Shown: one piece after another, positions 1 to 14,275 of the stretch
Position numbering within the stretch: position 1 is the first letter of the stretch
Layout: each line of letters begins with the position of its first letter
Source of the DNA: Echinococcus granulosus
Taxonomy: Eukaryota; Platyhelminthes; Cestoda; Cyclophyllidea; Taeniidae
Length of the DNA: 64,000 nucleotides
Direction: 5' to 3'
NCBI RefSeq assembly: GCF_000524195.1
Contig: NW_020170410.1
Span: forward strand, 314,204 to 378,203
Translations under genes and position numbers: made by a program
Notes under the pieces: generated by a model
Databases searched by the model: none
What the model was told of the DNA's origin: nothing
What the model saw: only the letters and a program-made list of their open reading frames with translations

Positions 1-12
1 AGCATAAATTAG

Positions 13-3000
13 TACATTCTTCGCCCCTTAGACACTGAGGACTTCTCGATTCGTTTACCTCAACCACGACGCGCCTACCTTCCCCCACTTCAACCTCCGT
101 CCGGTCATGTGCTTCAGAAACGTCTCTCCCCGTTGGAATACGTCACCCTGCTAGAAGATCTGGTGAAAATGAAGGTTTGTTTCCCCCGCTGACTGTATCA
201 AGAAGCAGACCAACTCACCTATCAATTTACCGAACTCATACTTAATGCAGTGGAATTGGTCAGTGTTTTATGTAAATAGGCCTGGTCTCTGTTTATGCTA
301 CGGGATTAAACGGCAAATTCGGTTTTTGGATCCCTCAGTTCTCATACTTTTTTAAATACTCGACCTTGTATGGTGCCGCGTGACATCTTGCTAGTTTACT
401 GGCTAAAAGTTCAGCGGTTTGCGTGATTTTTGGTGTTGATTGGTACCTTACGGGTGCATCCGCCTAAAGAAGTCTACAGGAAACAATTTGTTCTTTTTGT
501 GTAACACTTGGGACAAAAAATCTCTTTGGATACATTACTTCAATCGTGATTTGTTAATACCTTCCTAATACCTTCTTATCGTGGTGTCATAGTCCCTATT
601 TCTCTGCACAATCCTGGTAGCGCCACTTCTCTCTTATAATGTTACTTTCTTGACCGTGTTGTAATAGAACCACCCCCATTTGTCTCACTTTTTTCCCATA
701 AAAACGGCTTTATCAAATTCATGTCTCTAAAATTAAACAAAAAAATAAAAATCTCTTAGTAAATTCTCCCTTTCAAGTGAGATTTCAATTTTAATGTTTT
801 TAGATGATTCAAACATGGTTTCCCTCCTCTCACGTTATCGCACCTGGATTGTGACTGAAGTGATTACTTTTAATTTCCTATTCAATGGTGCCCGTTTTAA
901 TGGGCATTCTGTTTGCGTTGTTGTAATCCTAAGTGTTTTTTTTTTCAGAAATTAATATGTATGTCTGCAGATCAAATTTTGATACAGTGATGGATTTTGG
1001 GAGGACAATAAATGTTATGTAGATAAACTGAGATAATTTTTTTATCCCACAAGAAGCAGCTTTTTTTACTGAAGTTGGTTTAATTGAAAAAAAAGTTGAT
1101 GGGAAAGGAACTGGATCAAACTTCTCTAAAAAAACAGGCATAACTTACTTCTTCACCCTTGGCGAAGATCGCCGTGGTTATTTTGGGAAGGATCGGAACT
1201 ACATTACTATCACCCTGGCAACAACTTTGTGAACCTGCTTTTTTGGTCCAATTTTTCCTTCAATTATTCACATTTTTGCCCCATAACTAGCGTGAGTGTG
1301 TCTCTTAGAGGGAAACCTGTAAGTCAGGTATTTGATTTTGGTAAGGAGTACTACCTTGGAATTTTACCCTTAGCTGTCTTTGCTCATGTGATGACTGTCA
1401 TCGTCCCTGTTTCAACGCCACGTTTTAACCTTCCAGTTAGCATTATTTAAATTTTCACTTTTTTATGTACACCTCAGCTCCTAAGTGAAAAGTGATTCTA
1501 CCTTTGGTTATTTTGAAACCACCAAGCGGAAATTTCTAAACGTTTGTGTAACGCCTTTGACAGCTTCATTTTTAAGTGACTTTGGCGAATATTTTCTACA
1601 AGACTGGAGTTAGTATTTGAACTAACCGTTGACACTTACTTGTTACTTGCAAACCGATCTCGTCGACCAAAAATAGTGACTTCTCTCAAAGTGGAGCTAT
1701 GTCTATTTTTAGATAGTCTAGATGAGTCGATTTGGTGATTAGTTCCGAATTTTAACTTGTAAGACAGCGCAAGTATCCCTGCCTTGAGCCACACCTTCAA
1801 CTTTCTATAGGTGAAAAATGTCAAATTCGAACTTCATTCATTTATTTACTTTTCGCTTTATTATAAGTACCCCATTCTATTCATTGGCTAGGGTGCTTGA
1901 TTTCCACAATTTAGCTGAATTTTCAACAATTGCGTTTATACGACAAAGCATAACGCTGAGGTGCTGCACTTGTCTTAATTCCTACAAGACGGGTATTGGT
2001 AAGAGGGCTCACCCGACAGGCGAAACATACACAGTTGCGGCCAACGCAGCTAGATTGCATCCATGTGGCTGGGAATCGAAACTTGCAGGAAAGTAACACC
2101 GACTACCTTTTTTCTGACATTTTTTGGGAGAATATTCTTTTGTCATCCCTTGACGTAGTAAGTGACACCTTCAATGTGTGCATTGCGCGTTTATTTTCGT
2201 GCTGCGTAGGCAGGGGCGTTTTACTGGAGCACCCACTTGGCTGACATCTTTCTGTATCGGAAAAATCCGTATCGTAACATTTGCAACCACCTTCGTATAT
2301 GTTTGATAAGTAAACTTGGTGTCTTAAACTACCCTGAAGCTTCAATTCTGCTGTTTTTTGCATTGTGGATATTGCTAAGGTATTCCATTCTCACTATTTG
2401 AAACGACCTCTCAATTAATGCAGCACTTTCTACAAATCCGAACATTAAACGAATGAGACAGCTTGTCGATGGGTCTGTGACTAGCAAAACGTTTGCAAAT
2501 GATTTCAGTGGAAATTCTTTTTTATTAGGTGTTATTTTTGTCGCAGATAAGCCATTTGAAAAAGCTGTTACGGTAACAAGTTGTGACGTACCTCCTGTTC
2601 TAGTAATAGCCTGGCGGTTTGAAAATTAGGCAAGGTAGATACATGGATGGAGTCCGAAGCATAAGTTAGGCAAGAAGTCATCATCACGTTGTTTTGCTTC
2701 GCGTCTTTAATCGGCCTAGGATTCTTTCGGCAATCCTTTGGTGTCATCAACGCTCACAATCAAGTATGCATTGAAAGCACTAATGACATTCTTTTGATGG
2801 TCTATTGCCGCCTTATGTATCCATTGTTTGTTCCATGGGATCTGTTATAGTCGGAGGATATCTAGCGAATCCAACTGACTGGGTGAAATGATGGGGGCAG
2901 GAGTTGTGATTGGTCACTTGGGGTGTGAATAATCCTCTCACAAGTCAAGGCTCAATAGTCGTACATTACCCCTCACAGGTAGGGACTAGGTGTTTTCACA

Positions 3001-6000
3001 ACTACCCATTTCGCGCATTGGACTTCTTCTAGCAAACTATGCGAAGCACTTTTGGTGATTTTCTTCGTGCTAGGTTGTGCGTTCCTTGAATCGCCCCTGC
3101 AAGTATCATGGAACGTGCAAGTTGATCTTCACGTGTAGTAGATATGAAGACTGGAGGACTGGTGGCACAAATTGAAGTACGGGAGACTAGAAAGACCTGC
3201 ATAATGTTGCATGCACACCCAAAACAGGCGTCCTTCTGCTGTCCTTTACAGCTGTCCTCTTTGGCCATGGTGTTTACTCCCCCTCATCGGCTGTGATGGG
3301 TTGGATTGTCATCATTACGGTGGGAATTTCTAGTTCAGTGATGGTGCTACAATATGTAAATTTCGGGGGAATTCATGTCACTTCCTCGGTATTTAAGATT
3401 TTTATCTAGAAAGCATTGCTTGGGACTGCATTTTTTTGTATAATAAGAGTATTTTATGGACTTTTACCTGAGTGCTCGATCGTTTTAATAAAATATATGA
3501 TTAAGCGATATCCCTTCCTTTATTAATGCCACCTGGCCACACCTGCCACACTGCCATTTCCTGCAGCATAGAAACGTATCTTACCTTTAGGGAAAGGTCA
3601 TGAATCGGTATTTTCATTTAAATACTGCATTCAATTTCTTCAAATTCGTTCAAACTTGTTCCTGCTTCATTTCGAGATGGTTTTGAAAACTCTTCTGTTA
3701 TGAGTTTCTACGGATTCCGCCATCTGCAGTATACGTATTTTTTATGTGACGTTTGGGTGTAGCATCTAGCAAACGATATTACGAATGTTCTCATTTTTTA
3801 GTTGCTGCACTTACTGCTACCTCTAACCTGCCACCCGAATTAACTCTCAAGTTGCAATGGGCTATGGCATTCTGGGAGTGAAGTTATTTTCAAAGTGCAG
3901 GAGAGCTGAGAAACTGTTAGCATGGTTGATGTGGAGGCCGAATCATGAGAGATTGAAAGATCCCGTGCATTTAAGTGCATTATATAAACGATTATTCTTC
4001 TGTTAGGCTTCACTGCATGTAAATAGTACTATCAAACAGAGGCCGAATCATTCATATTGATGCCCTATGCTTATGCCTTAGAAAAACATCTTATTGGCTC
4101 GTCATTTCCACTCCCTGGCCTGTGATGAATTCGAGCTGGTGATGAGTTCTCCACCGAATCACATTCGTGGTATCTTCATCCATGCCAAACCGGCGTACTT
4201 GGATGTCTGGCCGGTTGGACCTCTCTACGGCCAATGGCTTGATGATGGAGGAGGGGAGAAGCGGCAACTCTTCGATAAAAGTGGCTTCTTTCTCCTCCAA
4301 TTGGCCTGTCTGGTTGGACGCTCACCAGACTTGAGACGTCGACGTCGAAGGCCCATTCGCATTAGGGTCTTTGTTCCAGCATTGGCGGCGTTGACTGATG
4401 CGGTTCTCACTTCTCGGGTAAAGGAGGTGCTTCAAGGTCTTAGGATTGAAGTAAGTTTACCTCTGTTTGCTGGATAGATTGGAGAAATAAACTAGGAAAA
4501 CAAATATTGGGAGGCTGGGTCCAGAGCTGTTCAAGTAAGGAACGTTTAAAACTCGCGTATGTGTAAAGAGCGTGTTATGAGGTCTCAGAATTGAAGTTAG
4601 TTTGTGACCGTCTTTTGAACTGATTTGACGAATTGAACATTAAAGTATTGGAATTTACTACAGTTGGAACTCTTTTGTTGAAACTCATCTAAAACTTATG
4701 TTTGCGTAAGGAAAAACTGCTCTAACACACTATCTGCAACAATTATTTTTATTCTGTCACGAAATTAAAGGATGTAGGCTTGCACAAATAATCCGCCAAC
4801 TGCTATAGTGTCGGGGTAGCTCTTCAGAAGACCATAAGGCGCCACTTTGTGCATTACTATTGTAGTAAGGCCGAAAGGCTTGGGGACACGAATATTGTGG
4901 TAAGGGCCCGCATAGTCTTAAGTACAATTAAGTGGAATACCAGCATGCCGTACGGCCCCAATCTTGATTTGAACGTCGTCCATCACCTATTAGCATCCTT
5001 ATACCAATTTTGGTTCATCGATGATGTCAACGCGTTCTCTCACCTGACACCACCGTCGCAGATGTGTGACATGTGTTGCTCATTAGCGAACATGTTGGTG
5101 GATTTTAAAACACGGAAAGTAGATGTGGATTGTTCCTGGCCTGAGGATAGCTACATTTTATGAAGTTATTTCAGGAGTAATTAAAATATTGGATCGGTGG
5201 TGCAAGTGTAGATGGCATGTAGCAACAGTAGGATATTTTGGTTCTAATGACCCCTTTTTTTCCGGAGACAAATCATGATAGCCCACTTTTTAAGGCGTTA
5301 TGATTCGTAGTATTTTTCTTTTGGGAGACGTTCAGAGATCTTCAGATGTTTTGCACAATCAATTACGTGATAGCATTCCTCTTCTTGGGCTTCCTTGAAG
5401 TAATTCGAAGAGGTAGAAGTCAGATGATTTCAAATCCGACGGTGGTGTGGAGGTGTTGTTGTGCAACAGCAAATTTTGTGCTTTCGTCCTCTTCTTTCTC
5501 TCCAAAATGTGTCACGATATTACGGCTATTCTTGACCGGTTTCATACGCGGACTCTTGTGCTTTCTAGAAGAGCACCTATCACCTTGTGCGTTTTATAAG
5601 TTTTGACAAATCATTGCTAAATTGAAGGTGCATTTGCTTCACCGGGTACAAGTAGTCGCATGGGCAGCCTGGAGACGACCAAACGTAGCCCCTCTTCCCT
5701 TTATAGCAAATTCCAACTTAAACAGAAAAGGCAAATCGCCAATGTCGTTGAATCATGCTTATCTGGATCGTAAAACATTCCTTAAATGCCTTTCCATCAA
5801 TAAGGTCGCCTTTTCCATTAATTGCCCCGCATACACAGACGACACAAAGCTTTGGAGCGCATTCATTGGCCAACAGTAGGAAAAGGGCGTAAATAAAAGC
5901 AGTCGGTAAAAAAAGTAAATAAAATGGAGAAAATTATTCAGCAATATAGGTGACTTTCAAAAAGTCTGCCCAAAAACTCTAGAATTTACTTATTTCAATA

Positions 6001-9000
6001 CAGTTGAATAGCTTTTACATGTTTTCACCTTCCTGTGCGGTCTCGTTTTCCTTATTGTTATTCTTATGTCCTCGTGAATCAGTTTCAGCGCCCTTTTCAG
6101 CTCTCAAGATCGTGGTTGTAGCCATCTTAGCGTCTGTAGTGCTCTGCATCCAAGACGCTTGTACGACCATTTTCTGAAGATTTTAACCCATTCATAAAAT
6201 GTCTGTGTGAGGTGGACCCTCATGCTGGTGGAAGACCTACCTTTTAGCTATCCTCTATTCACACAGTATACATGATGGAGCACCGTTCCTCCTCAGTGCA
6301 TTTATGTATTATCTTAGACCAATTGTTACTCCCAAGCAGAAATAGCAGTCTTGTACTCATCTACTTGGCAGATACATGAACGCTCTAGAAGCAGTGTAGA
6401 AAACTAATGCCTTACATGAGCCACATTCCACAAAAGTTGAAATATGAAGTGTCTCCATTTGAAGCAGATGGATATTCTATCTAAGTGAGTGATTCATGTT
6501 TGGGGAGTTGCATCTTGGCTCTTAGTATCGTCATCAATTACTCTCGACCTTCAAGCTGTTAAATATGACAATATCAGGAGATTTACTGATGACTACGGTT
6601 AGAATTCCTACGAAACTGACCGTTTTGCCCAAATGAAGCATTCCTGGTGCTTCTTAATCCAATTCATCACATCTCTTTGTCGCTAAGACTGGGACATTGA
6701 TAATTGAGGACCGTCGAACCTCGAATTCCGAGTATGCTAATGCAGTCATGTGACGTTTTTTTGAGCCAGCTCACGAGCTAACTTATTTGCTGTCGTATCC
6801 AAGGCGTTTTGTTGTCATTTTTCATTTTTTTCTCAACAGTTGTCCTAAACCTCCAGCCCACTGTGTATTTACCTTTTCCTCCGTTTTAACAGGCGTAGTG
6901 AAATTTCCTTTCATTTATTGGTTAAAAGTCGGATTTGATTGCTTGTGGCTGCTACTTCTGTGGCCTAAAGGCTGCATTTTTTAAGCTTGTATTTAAGGGG
7001 CCATCCGACCTTAGGGGCTGCAGGGGGATCAAGTTAAATCTTGGATTTGTGCCGGCTTCTCATAACCACGCGGTCTCGGAGGTAAATATTCGCCATGTTT
7101 ATGCAACTTGATAGATGGTATTAGGAAAAGTTGGTAAAACCTGTTCTTTAAAAGATAGAAACAAATAAAGGCCATCGGATGGGGTGATTTTGCAAAATTT
7201 ACGAAATTTGGGGTTTAAATAGTGGACTTTTGAAACGCATAAGCGTAGACATAACAGAAAAGAGCATGGATTACATACCAAGATATTTTGTAGTCTCAAG
7301 ACTTCCCTGAAGGCGAAAGAATGCATAATACTAGGCCACGACACCCAGTGGAGTTGAGGAAGCATAGCCTCAAGTGCCCTTGAATCCGAAATGAATAGTT
7401 AAATAACTAAGGTACTACATAGCCCCCCCCCTTCATCTGGGCGACGCCCCCGGCGCTCCTCTTAGCCAAACCTCCGCGTCAGCCATCATAACGTAGTCGG
7501 TGCTGAAAGAACACCCACGAACCAACCGCACCAACCAGCAAATTTGAGTGCAACAGAGATGCTCTTATTGCCACGCCACTGATCCATCTTGACAATTCTA
7601 CCTCATCTAGGCTTTCTTTGTTTTGGGAAGGGTGAATGTGCGGGCCATCACGTGCCCCCATTACTAATCCTAAGAGTACTGGTGTAAAAACAGGCATTCA
7701 ATATGGGACGGTGTTTTCAATGGTCTCGCGGGCGTACGGTTTCGCTTCAATTCCTCCCTGGCAGAATATGTAGCATAGACGTACAGAGGGTTTAGGGGGC
7801 TACTGGCAGAACGGCGAACCAAAAAGACGACTTAAGTAAGTCATCAAAGCATTGCAGTTTTTATCCATCGATAGTTAAAGCTTTGTCATTTCTAAACTCG
7901 TCTTGTATGAGCAGGGCGTGGAGTGTTTATGATATTCAAAGTGGCTTTTTTACCCCATTGCAATCCTGAGCAGGAGTTGATTCTATTAAGTGAAAAGTTT
8001 AAGCCTGTGAGTTCCTTTCCGAAAAAGTGCGTCAATTTTATTGTCATTGTTCACACTCAAAGGCCTTCGTCACCTTAAAGACTACCGGTTTGATTAACCT
8101 TTGTTGCCGTTGCCGTTCCCAATTAGTTGAGCTTCGAGTAATCTTAAGTGCTATCGTCCCTTCCGTAATTGTCATTTCATTTCTATTGAAAGACGATTGA
8201 GGTGAAACCCTTGAAAATCTTGTTATCATTTCTTCCTGCTTTATTACTTCAAAATAAGTGATTCATTAATTCCTTTAAGCCTGTTTAGCGTTTATTCTTA
8301 CCTATCTCGCCTTTTCTTATCTCAATTAAATCCATCGTCTCTCCGAAAGTTTTCCTTTTCCGTAAAATGGACTTTGGTGAATTTGTATCCAATTGATGGG
8401 GATAGTAAGATCAAGGGATAATTTTTTTCTTACAGTTGAGGTAACTGCCTTCGGATCGTCACTTTGGTATCTCTAACACGTTTGCTGTCTCCACAACCTG
8501 TTTTTCTACTATGACTTGACGTGTTATGACTTTTTTGTGCATTTCAACTACTGCTCAAAAACTTTTAAAGGCGATTATCTTAAGACGGATTCTCATTGTT
8601 TTTGCATTCAGCCACTTTGTTTGTGCCACGACACGTATTTTTATGGCACTGGTAGCGAACGCAATAAACTACTTTCTAGCTCCGCTGACAGAATTCGCTC
8701 CTACCTGGTGCAGTGCCATCTCGACCGTAACAGTTGTTTTTTTTAACAAACTTCAGCTCTCCAAATAAAAAAATATTCTTTAGCAATTCCTCCATCACTG
8801 TGTTGTTTTACCATGTCCAGTGAAACTCCTTTTTGCTATCTACCGATATCACAGAACTACTTCATTCTTCTACGTACCCGGGGCGACGCGTTTTTTTATC
8901 CATTTTGAAATTCAAGAATCTTTTTTGTGCAATCTATGGCTAGGTTTCATATGAAAGTTGACCATCATTTATTGCGTAGATGTTTGAAACTCGTAATCGC

Positions 9001-11455
9001 AAGAGGCAGCCGCCCTCATGCAACTTTTCTAGGTAAGGCGCCAGGTCCTGATGCCGAATGAGATTGTGAATGTGGAAGAGTTAACTATTGAAACATCTAC
9101 AAGTCCATCTGCAATACCACGTTTGAGTATGCGGAATGTTTTTATTCTTAAACTTCTTAAAGATGTTTTAGTTAACTATATCTTAGTCATCAATTTGGCA
9201 TAAATCGTTCTCCTTGGTCGCAGTATTTGAGGTCAGCATTTGCAATAGCCTCCTTTCCTCTTATCTCCTTAGAATGTTAATAGAATGAATTATCCCACTT
9301 TTCCTAACATTTCTGCTTAGTGTGCTTTTCGGGTCAATAGTTCAGTTTATGTGCATGCCAAAGCAAACAAGTTGTATAGGGGTCACAAAATAACGGTGTG
9401 ACTTGGGCAATGCTGCGGTTCTGGCTATGCTCCAGACCCATAAAAGTGCAAATTTAATAAGCGTAATTAGTAATTAATGCTTCAGGCTTCCAAGGCGTGG
9501 GGGGTGGGGAAGGAGAAATGTTTCCATAAAGGTTACTCGTTCTGTAGTTTCTCCCAGGCGTATTTGTCTGAGTTAGGCAAAGTTCTGGCTTGGCTAGCAG
9601 TCACATTAACACATGTTAAGACTGCGATGGTTCAGCATTACTACGAGTGGGAGTCATTTTACCATCACTGCGACACTATCAATGCTGTAGCCTTGCACAA
9701 TGACACATTTGAAGACCTGAATAGGCACATAATATGTATCGTGTTTTTTTGGAGGCAACAGAACAGAACAACGCACTCATTGAGATGGCGCGAGTGAATT
9801 GGTATTGTTGTTGTCGGCAACAATTTGAGTTGGCTGTCTCATGGACTTTGGCACAAACAACTTGTTTTGCTCCTCTCGGAGTATTGCGGTACGATGAAGA
9901 GGGTGATGTGTGGTTTGAAAACCAGCGTGCTATTTCTCTCTGTTACACTTAAAATTGCACATTTATGCACCCGTTTTTAATTCTTGATTCCCTAATTAAT
10001 CCACCTTCCCATGTTATCTTTTTCCACTATATACAAAAACAATTTTAGTCTGTGATTCATACAAGGAAAAAAAAACGATTCGACGGAGACAATACAATTT
10101 GTGCTTTTCCACAAGCCTTGAGACTGCCAGTAGGCATCGCCTTGATAGGTTGCACAGCTACATGTTGCGTGCATATCTTAAAAGGTCAACTGTTAGTCAG
10201 CTTGATCACGTGTCAGTGATTTGCTTGGTGTGCTACCAGCTAACGTAGCATCGCAGAACCGAGTATTAGAAGTTTGAATACCTTAGGTGGTGCCAAATTC
10301 GGGAGCCATTAATATCACCAAGTTTCCATCATGACTGGCATTAGTCTTAGCTATTGCGAGGCTACTTAGATGCACATTTTCAGGGACTTGTTTATTAAGT
10401 TGCCTCTCCAGAGCAGAAGGGCTCGGAGGCTAGGTACAGATAAGGCGCTGTGACAACAAGATGCTATGACCCGACTCAGAGGAGGGTGAGGAGTCCACAG
10501 CTTGGTTTTCGACATTGTTAAACCTTCCCCTCTGATTGAAGAATTAGCAGCTCATGCAGGAGACCTGAGCCGAGAGCATGGTGCTAGGTGGTGGTGATGA
10601 GCTGAAAGGCGCTGTAGTTGAATTGATTCGCACATCCATCTCAAGCTACGCACGATGTAGCTTCAAGATTTGACATAATTACCATTCCAAATGGTTATAA
10701 ACTACTTGGAATCAATTTAGGAAGATGGATGGATTTTGTATGATTTAGCTAACCCAACGGAACACCAGACACACAGATATCACGTCGACAGATTGGACGA
10801 AGTGGTAATTCACGGTGCTTATAACTAACTGAAGGAAGGGCCGATCATTTGTAGAGGCTACTCTTCTTGCCCCACAAACACTAGCAGAGAAACTACCCGA
10901 AATTTTTGCCATATTCCAGTCCTGTGCACTTAACTACCACCAAACCGGACACTCGTCCCCTTTAAACCTCCATACATCAACGCATTGCTACTGCAATGAC
11001 AGGAGCCTGACGTTGACGGAGTAGAGAGCTCCCGTTAACAGTCCAAACTACCGTTTTACATCCCTCAATCAGTAGCTACGATTAATGTCCTTTTCTTGCC
11101 CAAATTAGTGGAATTCACTGTGCATTTATCTCGGAATGGGTCAGCTAACTCCACTCTTAAAACCCGCTTTTCCACCTTTCAAAAGGCCGAAGTTCATGTG
11201 GTTGAGTTTGACCACCGCTCAAACGAGAACGAAGTGGAAACAATCAACCATCTAATCTCCTCACACTGCAATACGGAGAAGGGAACTTCGGTTGTCTTTC
11301 TGCGGCTTCCACCACTACCGCCAGCATCGTCACAGCAAGCCTTGAATGAGGCGTCGAAACTCACCTACCTGGATAAATTGAGAGGTTTTACAGAGGACCT
11401 TCCGCCGACCCTCCTTGGGTTGGGAATGCAGGAGGTAACCTCGGCCTCCCTGTAA
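13..11455 (+). CDS. SLC12A9: SLC12A9-like cation-chloride cotransporter, C-terminal exons (5' end outside window)
   Basis: Three phase-0 exons are recognised: 13-174, 4082-4450 and 11186-11455 (TAA stop at 11453-11455), giving 266 C-terminal residues. An in-frame TAG at 10-12 is the acceptor side of exon 1. The exon 1/2 junction reads LVKMK/KNILLARHF, the typical cotransporter segment at the end of a cytoplasmic helix. Exon 2 has the YLDVWPVGPL and FLLQLACLVGR blocks plus a basic RRRRRR run. The last exon contains SSH...VVFLRLPPLPP and ends in DLPPTLLGLGMQEVTSASL, the closing signature of SLC12A9 (CIP1) rather than NKCC/KCC. These residues are the soluble cytoplasmic C-terminal domain; the 12-helix transport domain lies upstream of the window. 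Introns are 3.9 and 6.7 kb. The last acceptor (AG at 11184-11185) was chosen because it keeps phase and gives LRIE/AEVHVVEFDH. An extra small exon in the long introns is possible. Family call firm, exact boundaries good. Confidence 0.82.
7275..7375 (+). repeat. Dispersed repeat family, copy 1
   Basis: Box 1 (CTGAAGGCGAAAGA at 7307-7320) is followed by ATGCATAATACT, shared with the other copies. The second box is degraded. It lies in the long SLC12A9 intron. Confidence 0.5.
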
Positions 11456-12919
11456 CTGATCCCACCCTACTGACGAGAGACATTTATCGAAGTACTTTAC
11501 CCCTGGGTTTACGTACCCCACGATTCTATGCAAGCAAGATTTACTTCGCTGTGTGAAATCTCCCTCCTTCTTTCTTTGACATGACTTTGTCCCACCTTTT
11601 TATTTATCACGGGAATACTGGAACGATTTTGCACGATTCTTCACGACCGTTGTTTACCGAAGCGCGCTTACAATGCTTGGCATATGCTTATCTAGGTTTG
11701 GTGACAAAAATATGCGTAGCGTGAACGGAGTTTTTCAGAACAAAGGGCACGTTCACAAGTGTCGGGACGGCGGAAATCGTGGTCAACTACTAACAGGGGA
11801 TCGATAAGTTGCACGCCACTTTGTAATATTGCTGAGCGCGAAATCGAAAAACCAAAACCCTTCTAGACTGACTCATAATTCATATTATTTAAAAAGATGA
11901 ATTTGTGGCCGCTTGTCGCCCTCCTTCATCGCTCATTTACCAAGCGCGTTAATGAAGTCGCTTCTCTCAGTGCAGTCAAAACAACCTCCTATTTATTCTA
12001 GCTGCTTTTCAGATTTTGCAAAATTCACACCATCATGCCATGTCGTAGGAGTACAGGGGGAAGGATGAGTCATGATTCCGACGTGACCTCTGGGCCGAGC
12101 ACATGCGCCCGGAGAACACCATGACCCGCAGGCGTCATCCAGTTCGCTTTTGCGCAGACGGCCATGCGACAGACAGAAAAAAACCAGGCTGACTGATGAA
12201 ATGCTTTATTTGCCTGCTAGCGTTTGATGTACACACCACTGGGGGTATCACCACCACCACACTTCTATGATAAAGCGGTACCTTCTAACACGAATAGACG
12301 AGAATGACACGGAGAGTTCGGCGTATTGCTGATATACACGCACGTACATGAAAACTCAATTAGGACTTAAATAGCAAAGGAGATATTACAGAGAGGAAAG
12401 GGGAAAATGTGATAAATACACGCAAATGTGATAGAGTCCCTCCCTCGCATACGCAAGCACGAACACACAAAAACACGCTCATGGCACAGGAAACCATATT
12501 TGTCTAGTTTTGCTTTTCCTTTTTAAGGTATGGAATTTTTTCAAATTGTGCTTTCGCTCTAAAATAAAGAGAAACAGTCCTTTAGTGCGTAAAATTTCAT
12601 TACTTCGCTAGATCTCTCAGATGAAACCAATCTCTATCAGCCGCCATTACGTTCCGATAATAATAGCCTGTTCCGAGCTATGAAAGTAGATTCCCATGTT
12701 TGGGCTATACAATTAAGTGAATATTTAGAGCGTGAATGATAGCATACCGGGTTGGGAACATTCCCCGATGGCAATAAAAGAACAGAGAGGTGACGAATAT
12801 ACCAAACCTACATTGAGAAAATTGGTCGCACGAACAACCTTACGGTGAAGAGGAAATATAGATACAAAACTAGGGAGACAGCATAATGCATGAAGAGTCA
12901 GTTTGATAACAGTGCTATC
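11456..12919. other. Gap between convergent SLC12A9 and reticulon genes
   Basis: This holds the 3' UTRs of two convergent genes. A plus-strand AATAAA at 12563-12568 is the only canonical signal I saw for SLC12A9, about 1.1 kb past its stop, and would overlap the reticulon 3' UTR. No coding segment was recognised. Confidence 0.5.
12205..12210 (-). promoter_or_regulatory. Candidate poly(A) signal of the reticulon gene
   Basis: Plus-strand TTTATT reads AATAAA on the minus strand, about 710 bases after the reticulon stop codon. It is the nearest canonical hexamer I saw downstream. A closer variant signal could be the real one. Confidence 0.4.
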
Positions 12920-14275
12920 TCACCACAACAACAGATCGTAAATAGGTAGAGGACAACGATAAATGACGTACTTGCTCCAAATCTTGCGCCATTCCCGTTT
13001 AGGCTTCTCAGTAAACTTGTCAATCTGCACCTACAGAGATGCAGTGCTGTTTACGCAACAGGAGAGGGGTGAGAAAAAGAAAACGCACTCCAGGTATTGG
13101 CGAGGAGCAAAATGAGTAACGACCCCACGTATAGTAGGCTCAAAATCAATTTCCAGAAAGTGAAAAGTGGCAATCAATCACGTGCAACGGAAAATGAGGG
13201 GTTGATGAGTGGTATCAAAAATGACTTACATGGTACAAGTCGTAGATCATCGGGATCGTGAAGATCAGCGTAAAGGCTTAAAGAATCACCAAAACACAAA
13301 TTAAGTTAAAACCATTGTAGAATAGACAAAAATAATGAATATGTTTAGCAGTCTCATATCTAAAAAAACCGTCCCGCTAACCGAGAAGAACGAGGGTGAT
13401 CAAATTGAAGAAGCCACCCAGAATTGACAGGAGATACATGAGTAGAGCGAACTAGTAATAGAGAATGAAAAAAAGTAAAAAAAAAACTCGAGTTAAAATT
13501 GAATTGAAAGACAGCGGTAGTAAACTTGCTTTCAGAGAATCAATATAGTTCTCAATGAGGAGGTAATGCCTCAGATCCTGGAAGGTGGACTCTGTTTTGT
13601 CAAACTTCTCATTCACATAATCATGAACGCGCTGCCTCAAAGCTTCTTTGTCTTTGATAAACCAGTCGCTAGAGGAGATGAGTACAAAGTGAACCAGTGA
13701 ATAAATCACTCAAAATTACATTTTTATCAGAAAACAGCTATACATTCGGCAACACATTATTTGAGCAAAATAGGGTTTTTAAAGAAGGAAAGAAACCAAC
13801 CTGAACGGAGGGGAAGCGGTTTCATCTCTCTTAGAAGTTATCAGATCGTAATAAACACGTGCAGCACCAGTGCAGCAAAGAATAGCAAGACAAACATAAG
13901 CGAAGACTGATATCAAGGAAAGACACCCAATGCTGAACAAGAGGGTGAAGCCTGTTGCCATGACGATAGCTGACTCAACCGGTTTTTTCCAGTAGATCAG
14001 AGAAATTACTACAAAGAATCCAGATTTCAGCAATTCAGCCTGTATGTTCGGCTTTTTAAGCTAGATGATGGTTGCTCAGTAAATTTAGCAGCATGCACGT
14101 CGTGGATGAATGAAATTGCAGCAACGAAAGCAGCCGTACTTATTGCTCTTAATAAGCCGACCTACCTCTGGGTGAAAGCCTTTCGATTGCAGGGCAGATG
14201 TACACTAAACATGTCAGATAATGGCCTATTAAGCATACCAATATCATTTTTAGGCGCAACAGTATCAGACGCCAT
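12920..14275 (-). CDS. RTN1: Reticulon (short, RTN1-C-like form), complete, 6 exons
   Basis: Exons from 5' to 3' on the minus strand: 14275-14239, 14008-13801, 13668-13530, 13451-13382, 13276-13230, 13030-12920 (TGA at 12922-12920). They sum to 612 bases, 203 aa, with every phase consistent. The start is GCCATGG, a strong Kozak context. Residues 13-20 (VISLIYWK) begin the reticulon homology domain; hydrophobic hairpins lie at about 26-60 and 127-163, separated by a hydrophilic loop of about 65 residues; IENYIDSLKFALLM is the conserved entry to hairpin 2 and FTIPMIYDLYHVQID the exit. Reticulons wedge into the cytosolic leaflet of the endoplasmic reticulum and shape tubules. The protein is almost all homology domain, so this is a short isoform; longer N-terminal isoforms from upstream exons cannot be excluded. 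The tail is divergent and hydrophobic (CPLPIYDLLLW) instead of a KK-type ER-retrieval end. Intron 3 uses a GC donor. Paralogue number is a guess; family is firm. Confidence 0.9.

Noticed and set aside
4849..5163. 104-codon plus-strand frame in the SLC12A9 intron
   Set aside because: No protein-like domain, no fitting splice sites, and it is not needed by the SLC12A9 chain.
5829..5862. YTDDTKLWSAF in a plus-strand frame resembles the catalytic box of a non-LTR reverse transcriptase
   Set aside because: No upstream or downstream reverse-transcriptase motif was found in any frame; the match is too short to support an element.
13779..14033. Reading the reticulon exon as a stand-alone small membrane protein
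   Set aside because: Splice sites and similarity show it is exon 2 of a six-exon gene.
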